Assembly (NCBI GenBank): GCA_000181795.3
Contig: CM012953.1
Coordinates: 5,170,395 to 5,234,394 of the forward strand
Direction: 5' to 3'
Length of the DNA: 64,000 bases
Source of the DNA: Trichinella spiralis
Taxonomy: Eukaryota; Nematoda; Enoplea; Trichinellida; Trichinellidae
Part shown: in pieces, positions 48,013 through 60,731 of the stretch
How the letters are laid out: every line of letters begins with the position of its first letter
Position numbering within the stretch: position 1 is the stretch's first letter
Position numbers and translations under genes: made by a program
The notes under the pieces: model-generated
What the model was told of the DNA's origin: nothing
The model's database searches: none
What the model saw: the letters and a program-made list of their open reading frames with translations, nothing else

Positions 48013-51000
48013 ATGAATTCGATGGAACGACGTCCGGTCAAAACGGCCCACCGTGGCGCAGAACGTTCCGAAGCGGAACCGGCGCCGAAGAGGCGAGCGA
48101 CCAACGCCGGCAGTCTAGACGACCAGCAGCAGCATTTGGACGACGACGACGACGAAGGTGTGGTCGTTGTTGTCGTCGATACTGATGCTGGTAATGGTGG
48201 TGGTGATGGTGGCGGTGATTCAACGACGACCCCGGACGACCCGGCAACGTTACAAGTATGCAAGTCGACCATTTGCAGTCATTGTGGAACGATGATCAAA
48301 AATGCGGCCAATTTGGAAGTGCACATGCGACGCCACTTGCAATACCGGCCCTACCATTGCATCCATTGTGATTATCAGGTAAGCAAGCAGACGGTGAACG
48401 TTTTTTTTTCTATTCTTCTTATTTCTACAACTATCTCTGTTCACTCTTCTAAAACACTGGCAAATAATTTCAATTATACTATATTATTATTATTTATTAA
48501 TTTGTTAAATAGGGGAAAAAAATTTTTTTTCCTTTTTTTTTCTCTCACTTCATATTGAAAATGAAAAAAATCAATAAGCGGCGAATTCGACGATCATACG
48601 GTACGATGATTGATCGCTTCATTCTATAAATTGGTAAACAAGCAGCAAAACCTACGGGGGGACAGAGTATCTTTGCTTTTTTCTACTAACGTCAAATTCT
48701 ACTGACTGATGATAGAATTCGTATTTATTTATTGGACAATAGAATTGTTTTAAAAGAACAAAAATGAAACTATTATCAAACTGTATAAATTAATATATTC
48801 TCCGAAAGAAAAGCATATTGCAAATGGATTAAATAATATCGCATTATTTGTGGTTAGAAAATTGAAACTTTTTTTCTTTAAAAAAAATTATTATTATTTG
48901 CTTGTACTTTGAAGGTTTAAAATTTTTCTTTCTCATTTTCAATTCAGTTCAGGGATGTATGTCTGTAAGTATAGCTTTGAAATGTGCATGTAGATTTTGA
49001 TTCTCAACGACGGACTCGCAAAAAACAACAACAACAACAACAACAACAACCGAACAAACATGCTTTTGCAAAATGTGTAACGCACTGATGATCATGATGA
49101 TATCTGCCGCGCAACGCTTGCATTCGCTTGCTAAAGGGTATCCCGTTTTGTGTATAAACTTGCTTGCGTGTTTCTTGCGAACATGTGCAGCAATTCATCA
49201 CCACTGTGCTTGCTTCTGCTGCATTCGAGCGTATATCTATTTGCACAGACGTCAGTCGTATTGGTACGTTTGTGCAGTTTGAAAATTTGCCATTTCTGTT
49301 TGTATTTTGCTCAGTGTCATTTAATTGAAAATATTGCAATAATTAGTCAATTGCAATCCTATTTTTGCGTGCATATTTCAAGCACAAAGTAAGTGTAAAA
49401 TTTCCATTTAAAAATATTCTCTGACAACAAGCAGCTTTATTTTTACATTTTTTTCTCTTTCTGCTATTTTACACTTTTTTCTGTTGATCAACGTATTTTT
49501 TTTTCATCATAACAATCATGCGATTTCATTTTCATCACAGCAATGTTGATAATGATCCATTGATTGACGCTTTTCTTTTGCATCCATTTTTCAATGTGCA
49601 TAATAATTCTTACAAATTTAATAAACGTTTTATTTTATTTTTTTTTCAACAAACAAAATTGCAATAATGTTCGGAAAAAATAATTTACAAAAATAAAAGA
49701 ATTTGAAATGGAAATTATCATCTTTTTTTTAAATAAAAAGAGAAAAATCATGCACTTGTGTAGGGCTACGATGTGGACGATGTTGGTCGACATGCGACGC
49801 GTGCTCATCCGGGTTGTCAGTACAAGCTGAACTACAGGCCGGTGGCCGAGTTGGAAAGCAGCGTGAAAAGCATGATCGACGCTTGCAAGAAAATTGGCGG
49901 CGGCGCCTCGTTGAACACGGTCGACATGCTCGGTTCGAGTAGAAAATTTTCCCACGCGGTACAAATCCAAGGTCCACAGAGTTTGGCCGAATCGTCCATG
50001 TTTGCCGTCGACCACAACGGCAGCGGTGGTGGTGGTGGAGGTTTGGACGTTGGCGCCGGGTCGTTCGACTTATGCTTGGTGACCGATTCCACCATAGCGG
50101 ATAGCCGTTCGTCGCCGCTCGCCATGAACATGAACTCCATGCTGACCGCTGGTCAGACGGAAAGTCAACGAGTATTTTCCGGCTTGTTGTACGCGGCGCT
50201 GGCGTCGCTCGAACTGGACAGCCTGAAATGCGGCTGTTGTGGAGATTCTGTGGCCCACCGCCCGGATTCTATTCTGCGCCACTTGCAACGGCACGTCCGC
50301 TTCAATCGGTTCCAGTGTTCGTTCTGCGGCACCGCTACGGGCAGCTTGTCGGCTTTGGAAGCCCACGCGAAATTTTCGCACGCGGATTTCAAGCCCCAGG
50401 TCTATTTGAACCAGATGCGCCACTTGGTACGACGGGAAATTTGTGCCGTGGTCGAGACGATCTTTTTGGGTGTTGGTCAGATGGCGAAGCTGAGCTGCGC
50501 GCTGTGCGACGAAAAGCTGCTCTGGCGTTGGAGTGCTCTGCTTGGCCACGTGCGCCAGCACGAAGGCAACTTCCCCTACCACTGTTTGCTGTGCAACAGT
50601 CCGTTTGTGGATCCGTTGACGGCGTTGCAGCATTTGCAGTGCGTTCACGCCGGCCGGACGGTCAGCGCTTCTTGTTGCACCAACTTCGGCACCGAAGAGT
50701 TGGTCGAGCGGGGTCTGGCCAAATGCTTTCCAATATTCTGCGATCAAACGCTCGACCAATTGTTGCTCGTCGACAACGTCGATCCCACCGATCCGGGCAA
50801 ATCTTCTTCTTCTTCTTCTTCTTCTTTCCGTCCCAACCAGCCTCTGGTCAATTTGCCAATGGTCACGCCCCGTCAGCCGACCAAATCCACCGTCTACTGT
50901 AACTTGTGTCAGGCGAAAATTTCCAAAAACATGTCCTGCTTGATTGCTCACGCCAAAGTCCACCTGGCCTACAAGCCGCTCAAGTGCGAGTATTGCAATT

Positions 51001-54000
51001 TTCGACACTTTGCCATGTCGAAAATTCGACGTCACAACGTCCGTGTGCACGGCAACAAGCCGGTCAAAGTCAGCTATCACCCGGTGCCGGATATTGGCAA
51101 GCAGATCAAGCAGATGAAAATCGAATGTTTCGGCTTGTTGGCTTCGACTGCACCAATAGCCCAGTCGTCGTCGTCGTCGTCGTCGCTGCTGCATCACCAC
51201 CACCACCATCAGCAGCAGCAGCAGCAGCAGCAGGCTTGCGATTCACTTTACGCCGACGACGACACGTTGTTGCTGTTCGAAGACGAACTACCACCCGAGT
51301 GTAGCGCTGTGGTCGAGGACGAGTCCCAGATTAGCGCGGTTGGCGCCAGTCCACCGACCTCGGCTAACACAACCCTGAACAGTGACGACGCCAGCGACGA
51401 CGACCGGTCGCTGACTTCGCTGACCGGCGGCGATTTCAACTACAACACCGGCCTGTTCTACAACAGCTCTGCCAACGGGGAACGGGATTTGGTCGCGGTG
51501 AAAAAGGAAACATTCTCCAACGCCGGCGATCCGACGTTGGAATTGCCCAGCCTGGGCAAGAAGATGTGCTGTTTGTGCAGCACGTACATTGCCAACAATC
51601 CGAGCTCGTTCGAAAATCACGCCTGCAAACATCTCGACTACAAACCCTACCATTGCCACTATTGCACATACCAGTCGTACATTCGGGGCAAAGTTACCAG
51701 ACACATTCAACAAGTCCACAGCGGATTGCCGGTGAAAATTATCCACAAACCTGTGCCGGGCATCAAGGATCGTATCGTGACCATGAAATTGCGTTGCTTT
51801 CCATTTTTGGCTGGCTTTGCCGGCGAAGCGCCGTCCACTTTATCCGGCACCGGTGGTGGCACTGGTAGTGGTAGTATGCCTCCGGCTGTGGCAGCGGTGG
51901 TGAACGCGTTGGCGGCCGACGGCTCCGTCAACGTCACTGGCAGTGACCACACCCGAACCAAGGAGACTGTCGTCTGTCTGCTCTGCTCGCAGTCGATACT
52001 GTGCACCGAGACGGCATTGACCGACCATTTGCCCAGTCATATTGCGAATAAATTTTTCCACTGTCCCGTCTGCACGTACGCTACGAATTTTTTGATTCGA
52101 GCCAAACAGCACGTGCACAGTGCCCATCCGCAGAGTCAAGAAACTCGAATTGTATGCTGTCCTGCGGACGGTATGCGTGGATTGCAAGACTTGGCAGTGA
52201 AATGTTACGGACCTCTGGCTGCGTCGCTGGTGTCATCTGACAAGCTGGCCGTTGCTGCTGCCGTTACTGCACTGGCACAGTGGAACAATAATTCCAAACC
52301 ATTCAAAGTGGACGACGATGAAGACGATGACAACGGCACTATTGCTATTACCACCACTAGCAACAACAACAACAACAACAACAACTGTACCGAATCTTCA
52401 TCACGAGTGGAAAATTACAACAATTTCAAGCACCAAATGATTGGTGGAACAGAAGACGACGACGAAATGCAATCATCTCAAGCTGCGGCTGCAATAGTCG
52501 CGGCGGGATTTTTACAAGCTGCAGCTGCGGCTGCAGCCGCTGCCGCGGTACAAGCCAAAGTTGATGATATGAAAGCCAAATGTCAGCTTTGTTCGGAAAT
52601 GGTTCCCAAGCAGTTGGCAAATTTGATTCTACACTCAAGACAACATCTCGACCACAAACCGTATCAGTGCGCCTACTGCAGTTGGAAATCAGCCGAAGAA
52701 GAAGAAGTCAAACAGCACATTACACGTTCGCATCGCAATGTGGCACTCAAGGTAAAAATTAGTGATCAATTTTTTTTAATTCAAATATTCATTATTGTTG
52801 TTGTTGTTGTTGCATGCAAAGTTTGCGAAAACTTTGCAACATTTGCACAAGTAGGTAAAAGGGATTTTTATTTGGTCTTTTTGAAATTTCTTCAAACTTA
52901 TGAAAAAAGAACAAGCTTCACATTTTAAGCTTTAATGAATGAACGACGATGAAATTATCCCATGAGAGAAGTTGTGTCGACATTGTAAAACAAAATCTCA
53001 TACCGCTGAGAAAACTAAACGCATTAATTTATTGCATATTTCAATTTGACTTGTTTATTTAAGGTTTTATTTCATCCCGAAAGGACTATGGTCAATCGTA
53101 TTGCGCAACGTTGTTTTCCAAATCTCAATGTGGGCGACAGTTCTCAGCTGATTTCGAGCGGCAACGGCAACGGTAACGGCAGTCCTAACAGTCACATCAC
53201 CGGCTTGACACCAGTGGTGTTGACCCCTGGCACTCCGAATGCGAATACCATTCTGCGCAAGTTGGTCTGCAAGCTTTGCAACGGCAGCATTGCGGACAAT
53301 CCCAAGTCGATCGGTATTCATGTGAAAAATCATCTCAACTACAAACCGTATCGATGTCCGTACTGTCGGTACATGTCTTGCGAACAGTCCAAAGCGAGGC
53401 GCCATGTCGAGCACGTGCACAATATTAGCGGCGATGCGATTGAAGTGCACGCGGAAGACAATATCAAGGAGAAAATTACCGACATGAAAGCTCGATGCTT
53501 TCCAAATCTTGGCCACGTCGGACTCGGTGAAGTATACAGCAACTGTGACGATGCAGCGGCTGCTGGGAAACACCACCACCACCACCACCACCTTCTTCCT
53601 ACGCTTAGTAGTGGTCAGTCAAACAAGCCGTCGTCGCTTGGTAATTTGGTTGATTCGGCGTTGCAGCAGTTCGATTGTCGTATTTGCCACGAAAAAATAC
53701 CGTTTGAATCGACCGACCACCACGCACGCACCCATCTCGGCAAGCCGTACAAATGTGCCTACTGTAGTAGTCGATTTTGGTCCGACGAGAAAGTCAAGTT
53801 CCACATACAAACCGTCCATCCGAACGCTCCGATGAATTTCGTTTTCCAGGTAGGCGGTGCTCCTCCATATGCATGTCGTCAAAGTGTATCACTTTTTCAA
53901 CACTCTGTTGCTTCCATTCCTAACAACAATTCCTCTGCAGCGTAGTTGAACTTGTCTTTATGTAATTTTTCTTTTTTCTTTTTTTCTTTTTTTTACACTA

Positions 54001-57000
54001 TATACATATGCACATAAATATAAATATAAATATAAATATATATGCATATATGTGAATATATGTATGCATATAATAAATATGTGTGCGAGAGTTTTTTGTT
54101 TTTCGTTTCGTTTGTGCGTGTGTGCGTGGCATTTTTCTCTTCACGTGCTTATAATATGCAAAAAGAAAACAAACATTTTATATGAAATTTTGCTCAAATA
54201 CAAAAAGAGTAAATTCGCTTAAAAATCCATTTCAAATTCTTTTCTCATATTTCATTGCATAATTTTTAGTTTGTTTTTTATTATATTGCTGTAGTTATTT
54301 TTTATGCTTTTTTTGTATTTGAGAATTCATTATAAATGTTGTAGATGAATAAATCTAAATATTAATCAATCAATCAATCAATCAATCAATGACTGTTATT
54401 TTTTAGGGAAACGAAAATGATTCACAGTTTCACTTGATACGAAAAAAATGCTTCCCAGATATGCTGAACAGGAACAATGTTGCAGAGTGTGCAGTTGCGA
54501 ACAAGGTGAAAGCGACAAACAACAACAACAATACGAGCAGACTTAGCAACGGCTTGTCACTTGAGAGCGGTAATAGTAGTAAATTGGCATTGCTGAGCAG
54601 CGGCGGAAAATCCGATCGACAGATTAGGACAAGCAAATTGCTCAGCGGCGTTGTTTGTCAAATATGTTCCAAAGAGGTTCCAGACGGGTCATTGGACGCT
54701 CACACAAGAAGTCATCTGGGCTTCAAGCCGTTTCATTGCGCTTATTGCAATTACAAATCGAGTTCCGCTGCAAAAGTGAAAAGTCATCAAGAATCAGCAC
54801 ACCCTGAACTACCACCGTTGCAACGTTGTTTCACTCAGCTAACTGAAAACATGAATCAGTTGATTACCGACATGCGTTCTGTTTGCTTTCCACAATTCGA
54901 TAACAACAATGCTCAAACGACAAAGCAGTCTTCAGAACAGCTCATATCAGAAGTAAATATACGATTTGTAAATAATCAAAAAAATTATTATTATTATTAT
55001 TGTTAATTTTTTATTCAAGGCTGAGCAGTTACGATTATGTTTGGCCGGTGAACTTGAAGCCATTTCACTTTGTTGGGGTGACGATACTAGTGTCGACAGA
55101 ACAGCAATGACAACAACAGCCTCGAATTGCAAGAATAGTGGTGCTTCAACAACTGTTGAACAGAATAATAATCTGATCTGTCAGCTGTGCAAAACATCTG
55201 TTAGTGGAACGATGAATTCCATTGGTCTTCACGTGCGCAGTCATTTAAACTATGAACCGTACGCACGCATTATATATATATATAATTCAAATGATGATAA
55301 TGCAAAATTTTAATTTGTATTATTATTTTTGTTTTTGTTTTTTTAGATTCCATTGCAATTTTTGCGAGTACAAATCTTGCATTCAAGAACACGTGAAAGA
55401 ACACTTGAACAACGTTCACCACAGTAGTCAGTACGAGATGAGCTACAATGCTGAACAGGATGTTCATACGAAAATGGCCAACATGCGTCGACGTTGTTTT
55501 CCCAGAGTAGATTTTAGAGACGAATCTGAATTGGCAATTGAATCGTTCGACATAGCTGAAAGTGAAGACGATTTGGACGAATTGGATGACGAAGAGGAGG
55601 AGGATGATCAAGATCCAGAAGAAGTAGAAGTAGAAGTAGAAGAAGAAGAAGAAGTTGATGATGATGAAGAAATAGAAGAAGAGGAAGAAGGAGCAGGTGG
55701 TGGAGTAGAAGAAGAAAAAGAAATGGAATGTGATCAGGCTGGTTCTACAGTTTTCTGGCAAAGTGGTGAATCGTTGGATTTATCCGGTGAAAGTGCCGCT
55801 CAACAAGCAAGTGTTCAGCTGGAAAGCATGGAATCTATTAGCAGTTTGATGAACACAATGCTTGGAACATCCGATTTGAATTTCACCAATCCCATTGCTG
55901 ACCTGTCTGCTGTCGGTGACATTTCTGCGGAAGGTATTTTGTTGATCAGTAATTTTCAGTTTTAAAGAAAAATGAGAAATAAAAGTATCCATCCGTTTGA
56001 TTTTTATTTTCAGGTGAAAGTTATCCAGAAGTGGAATGTCAAATTTGCTCTGAACGATTAACCAATGATGAATTGTCCAAGACGAAGCATTTGACCAAAC
56101 ATCTTGGCGATTATGAATTTCGCTGCTATTATTGCGATTTCAGCAGCTTTGTCCAAACGGAAACGTTGAAGCACGTGACCGCTTCGCATGCCGGTAGTCC
56201 GGTCCGAGTTACGCGGACTTCGTTGGGTACGGCTCAAATTAGCGCCGCTTACGAACGACTCGGCCAACAGTGTTTTCCTCGTGGTGGTCCACGTTCTGCC
56301 AATAATGACAATTCAATCACGACATCAACAGCATCATCACCACCAACAAGCGGCACAACAGCAGCAGCAGCAGCAGCAGCAGCAAATACGTGTTCTGGTG
56401 GAACGCGCAAAGCCATTAACACCACGGCGGCGGTATTGCAAAAGATCACTTGTGCTTTGTGTTCAACAACGATAAGCTCGGCTGATGATGATCAACTGTG
56501 GGCTCACGTTCGTCGACACAAGATCCAGTCCCATTACAAATGCCCCCACTGCAGTTTCATGCATTCGCACAGTTCCAAGGCCAAAGAGCACGTCAAAGTT
56601 GAGCATTCGGACAAAGTTGCCAAATTGTCCACTGTTCAGATGGACGTTGACGACGAAACAGTCTGGCGTGGTCGGTGTTTTCCGGACTGGAATGTCCATG
56701 CTGGGGACGATGGGGAATTGGACGACCTGGATGAACTTGAAGAGGTGGACGATGAAGAGGAAAATGACGATGAAAACGGTGCTTCCAATGCAGCCAGTGC
56801 AACTGCGACGAAACGTCGCTCTGCAACTACGCGGGTCTTGTCCGCTGACGGTCCGAGGTACATTTGTCAGCTGTGCAAAAGTCCAGTGTCCATGTACGCG
56901 AGCTCGTTGTACGTCCATGTGAAAAATCACATGAATTACAAGCCGTACTGTTGCGGAAACTGTGACTACAAATCGCCGGTGAAATCCAAAGTCAGACGAC

Positions 57001-58088
57001 ACATCCAGAACGCTCACAAAAATGTATCAGCGACGATCAACTATTTCCCCACTCCGGGCATTGATCACGAAGTGCTCAGGTGGAAGAAGAAATGCTTTCC
57101 AGAAGTAACATCGTTCGCCACGTTGGCAAACGACAAAGTTCCTTGTTTTGTTTGCAAAACTGACGTTGCTGATACGTTTTTATCAAAATCTGTCCATGCA
57201 AAAAATCATCTAGACTCGAAACCTTATCATTGCGGCTATTGCTTGTACAAGAGTTGTTTACGGGGAGAGACCAGACGTCACGTGGTGCGTCAGCATCTCG
57301 GTTTGCCGGTCAATGTGGTCTTTGTCGACAAGGAAGTGGCGACCAAAGAGAAAGTGACGCGAATGATTGAACAATGCTTTGGCAGTGCTGGTACGAGTAA
57401 GAAGTCTGCCACATCGACGCAGAAACAAGGAGGAAATACCGTTCCAAAGAGCCTCAAATCGACCGTGAGCTGTGTCGAAGAGAAAAAGGGAAATGGTAAA
57501 ATTTCAATTGGTAGCAGCAGTTCTGTTGCTTCTTCTTCTTCTTCTTCATTAGTAAGTCGTAGTGGATCGTCGTCAAACACCACTACAACAGCTATGACAA
57601 CAGCAACAGCAGCAACAACAACAACAACAACAACAAGTGGTCGTCAGTCTTCAAGTAGTGGTCAACAACGCCAACAGTCAGCAAATTCAACCAGTGTCAG
57701 CAATGCTAACGCTGCTGGTGCTGCTGCTGCTGCTACTACTACTACTACTACTACTACTGCTACTACTACTACTACTACTACTGGTGGTGGTTCGTCGATA
57801 TCACCGTCAGGATATAATTTACGCACTACAAGAGCATCGTCATATCGTTTGCAGGCAGCTACCGCGGCCGCTACAGCGACTACATCTAGAGTATCTAAAA
57901 AAGAAACGAACAAAGAAGCAACCGCAACAACTTCCGACGTTCGTCTTGGTCAGCCTTATCGCGTATGGCATTGCAGCTATTGCGATTACATGGCCCACAG
58001 CAAATATATTGTTAAGCAACATTGTGTCAGCGAGCATCCTGGCCAACCGGTGGAAGTTTTGGACGTAAATCGAATGTGCAAGAAATAG
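48013..58088 (+). CDS. Giant tandem two-finger C2H2 zinc-finger protein
   Basis: Seven exons join in phase to 2528 aa: 48013-48378, 49764-52751, 53064-53849, 54407-54952, 55020-55258, 55347-55933, 56014-58088. The protein repeats one module about 15 times: finger A (Cx2C-x11-13-Hx3H), a linker like LxYKPY, finger B (Cx2C-x12-Hx4H, often CxYCxYxS), then a tail of about 25 aa that usually ends in CFP. Finger A cysteines begin near 48274, 50226, 50491, 50897, 51567, 51970, 52579, 53266, 53673, 54653, 55176, 56034, 56448, 56861 and 57140; a lone finger B ends the protein. A basic KRRA-type NLS candidate lies at residues 5-28. Acidic, His, Gln, Ala, Ser and Thr runs separate modules. It is likely a nuclear DNA- or chromatin-binding factor. 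I could not name the family; nematode LIN-13 and vertebrate ZNF462 are comparators only. Exon 1 to exon 2 splicing completes a finger (CDYQ|GYDV), which supports the join. Confidence 0.87.
48379..49763 (+). other. First intron of the zinc-finger coding region
   Basis: A 1.4-kb AT-rich intron between CAG|GTAAGC and TTGTGTAG|GGC, with a CAA run near 49027-49051. It interrupts finger B of the first module. Confidence 0.75.
53850..54406 (+). other. Intron of the zinc-finger gene
   Basis: A 557-bp intron with TATA/ATAT-rich sequence at 54000-54080 and an ATCA tetranucleotide array at 54364-54391 just before the TTTTTTAG acceptor. Confidence 0.75.
54364..54391. repeat. (ATCA)n tetranucleotide array
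   Basis: About seven ATCA units in a zinc-finger gene intron, 15 bases before the acceptor. Confidence 0.85.
57530..57790 (+). repeat. Coding trinucleotide repeat tract (Ser/Thr/Gln/Ala)
   Basis: TCT, ACA and ACT/GCT trinucleotide runs inside the last exon of the zinc-finger gene encode Ser, Thr, Gln and Ala homopolymers between module 15 and the final lone finger. Confidence 0.8.

Positions 58089-58089
<1 letters not shown>

Positions 58090-58126
<37 letters not shown>
58090..58126. repeat. (ATT)n microsatellite in a 3' UTR
   Basis: About 12 TTA units start two bases after the zinc-finger stop codon. Confidence 0.9.
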
Positions 58127-58127
<1 letters not shown>

Positions 58128-58534
58128 GTTTTGCTTTATATATTTTGGAGGCTTTTTTTGTTTTATTGCATGCATATGTGTGTGTGTGTGCGCACTGCAT
58201 TTTTATTTTTTTCTTACCTGGTGGCCATCAGCGATGGCAATTCTATAAGCAGTCCGAAAGTCAAAAATTGCATTACTTCTTTTGCACCCGTTGTACATGT
58301 TTTCACTTTTGCGTGTTTTAGCTCGCTTTTGTAAAAGTTTAAAACTGACGCCTTTTTGTGAAACTCAGGTCTGATACAATGATTTTCAGTTTGTTTTAAA
58401 ATTTTGGCAATTTCAGCATCTCTTTTGATTTTCATCATTCTCTCGTTATCATCTTTTATACATATACATGTAAGTGACCAGTGAAAAATTATCGAGCTAT
58501 GGTTGAAATCAGTGATTTTTTCACTTTATTTATG

Positions 58535-58540
58535 AATAAA
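58535..58540 (+). terminator. Candidate polyadenylation signal of the zinc-finger gene
   Basis: AATAAA lies about 450 bases after the TAG of the zinc-finger gene and is followed by T/G-rich sequence. The 3' UTR would include the ATT array at 58090-58126. Confidence 0.45.
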
Positions 58541-60299
58541 ATTGTTCTTTGTCATTGCAAAGTTTTTGTCATTCTTTGCAGAACAAAATGATTTATGTTT
58601 TTTTTTCTATAAAATTCCAAATCATTTTTACATTTCGATGAACGAAGTTACAATGCTAACTAAATTCATTCAAAATGTGAATAAATTCTAGTTTTCAACA
58701 ATTCAGAGGCGCGAATAAGAATGTAACAAGTCCTCTCTCTGGTCTGTACATTTCTGATTTTTTGAATGCAAATAAATGCAATAATTATTCAGCAAGTAAA
58801 TCTAAATAAATAAGTAAACAAATATTTCAGCGTTGTTGAAGCCATCAGTTACGAAAATGTAAGCAAAAAATTATTATTGAAATGCCTGCACAATTTTCAT
58901 TTATTTCTTTTCAAAGCTCAAACTTATTTTGAATATAAAATGCATATAACAGAAAAAACCCAGAAATTAATATTTTTTGAAAACCCCATGTAATATAAAT
59001 TATATATAATATAAAATAGAAAAATCTTCTGAATGATCGATCGATCAAAAAAAGATGTAAAATTTATATATTTATTTATTTATTTATTGTTAAGAAAATT
59101 TTCGACAGTCTTCAGAATACTGTAAAAGAATAAAACCTACTTTTGTTTTTACAGTACAATACACGTCATTTTCGGTTTACCGTATGAATGAATAGCCCAC
59201 ATGGAAATTCAACGTTTCGTATATATTATTATATAATTGAATGCAGACGTTGCACATATGTGAAATGAATTTAAAATGCAGTTGTTAAAATTTAAATTAA
59301 AAAGAAATTTTTAATCAACTATTATTTACCAGTGCAGTTGAAACAAAATTGTTTACTACTATTGCACAAAAATTATCTACAAAAATAAATGGCACCAACA
59401 GATAGATAGCTTGATAATTAATTAATTAATTGTATTATGAATTAAAACTAAAATTAACTACTGATTTTGAGATTTAATTTTTCACTTTATCTACTTTAAA
59501 GTTTTTTCGTTCTGAAAATTTCAAAGGTTACGTACAATTATTTTATTTCAATTTGCTTATACATTAAAATACGTTTTCATTTATTTTACTATAATGCTGA
59601 ACTGAATAAACCTGTGTTTTCTTCACAAAAAATGCACATCTGCATTTGAGCAAGTAATTTAATGTTTTAGGCTTTCTTTCTGTTGATTTATTTGTCACTG
59701 TCAGTTTGTTTTATCAGCGTTTCTTGAGCATTTTCACTTTGCCACTTTGCACATATATGGTACAATTTTCAGATTATCAGCTTCAGTGTTCAATGCGAAA
59801 TATTCATCCATTTACCGCTCTGATAAAAGAAACCTACCGATCAAAAGACACTTAGTTGCAATAGTCCCAATTTTTGAAAATATAATATAATAAATACACA
59901 CTTTCTTCAGTATTAAATATATTTTTTTATTTTTGTTATGTTAATTTTACTCTAAATTGTATTACAAAAATGTCATGATTCTATTGTATATTACCATAAA
60001 ATATAAGCGGAAAATATATTGTTGTAATAATTTTTTTATTTTAAATTATGTTTTGTTTTAATTTAAATCAAATTTTCAATTTTTTTTGCTTCTGCTTTAA
60101 TCAAGTATGAAAGTAGAGCAAATGAAAAAAAATACAGTATGCATGAATTGACGAAGATAAAAATAAATGTTTTAAAATAAAATTTTTAGTTTTATTATCA
60201 TTAATTTATAAATTTAAATAAATTTTAGCTGTAACATTGTTGTTTTAGGGAAAAACATAAATATTATCACAAAGATTATTATTTTGACAAGCAGGTTTC

Positions 60300-60694
60300 A
60301 TGTTTTAATAACAACCATATTGGATAAGGTCAGCAGTCGATCGCCATTAGCTAGGCAAAATTAGTAGCGAACGGACTTTGTGTAGCCTGCCTTGCCGCTG
60401 GCGTTGTATTGCTCATTGTCGACCTCTTCTTGGCAGTATACCATTCCCTCGCGCTTCCCGAACCCTGGACAGCCTGGTGGCGCTGTTGTCGCATCGTGCT
60501 GACGCCACTTGTTCGCTCGCATCTCATCGGTCGCATTGTTGCTTACTGCCCGGTCGTGTATCGACGGCAGTGAAAATTGGCACTACTTCGACCGCTCGTT
60601 TCCATGAAACCCGTCGCAATCGATGAATAAAAGTGGGCTTCTATTGCCCAGCTCACTTCGGTGTGCCGTACCATATTTTTATTTTTTTCCTCAG
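60300..60694 (+). promoter_or_regulatory. Probable promoter or 5' UTR region of the EPC gene
   Basis: GC content rises sharply from the flanking AT-rich DNA just upstream of the EPC start. A pyrimidine-rich acceptor (TTTTTTTCCTCAG) ends at 60694, 37 bases before ATG 60732, so this block may hold an untranslated exon, or the site may receive a spliced leader. Short open frames on both strands show no family features. Confidence 0.4.
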
Positions 60695-60731
60695 ACGTAT
60701 TTTTGCAATTACCGCGTGGGAGTACAAGAAC

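Larger units (their letters stand above)
58089..60299. other. Intergenic DNA between the zinc-finger and EPC genes
   Basis: AT-rich DNA holding the 3' UTR of the zinc-finger gene, then sequence with short repeats (GATCGATCGATC near 59036-59047, TTTA run near 59071-59087). No gene seen. Confidence 0.55.

Noticed and set aside
50070-51209. A 379-codon open frame on the minus strand opposite the zinc-finger exon
   Set aside because: It is the antisense shadow of a long GC-rich coding exon. The plus strand has clear C2H2 fingers throughout and the minus frame has no domain.
55270-55761. A 163-codon minus-strand frame opposite the acidic zinc-finger segment
   Set aside because: It is the complement of GAA/GAG repeats (poly-Phe/Leu) and crosses a clear plus-strand intron boundary.
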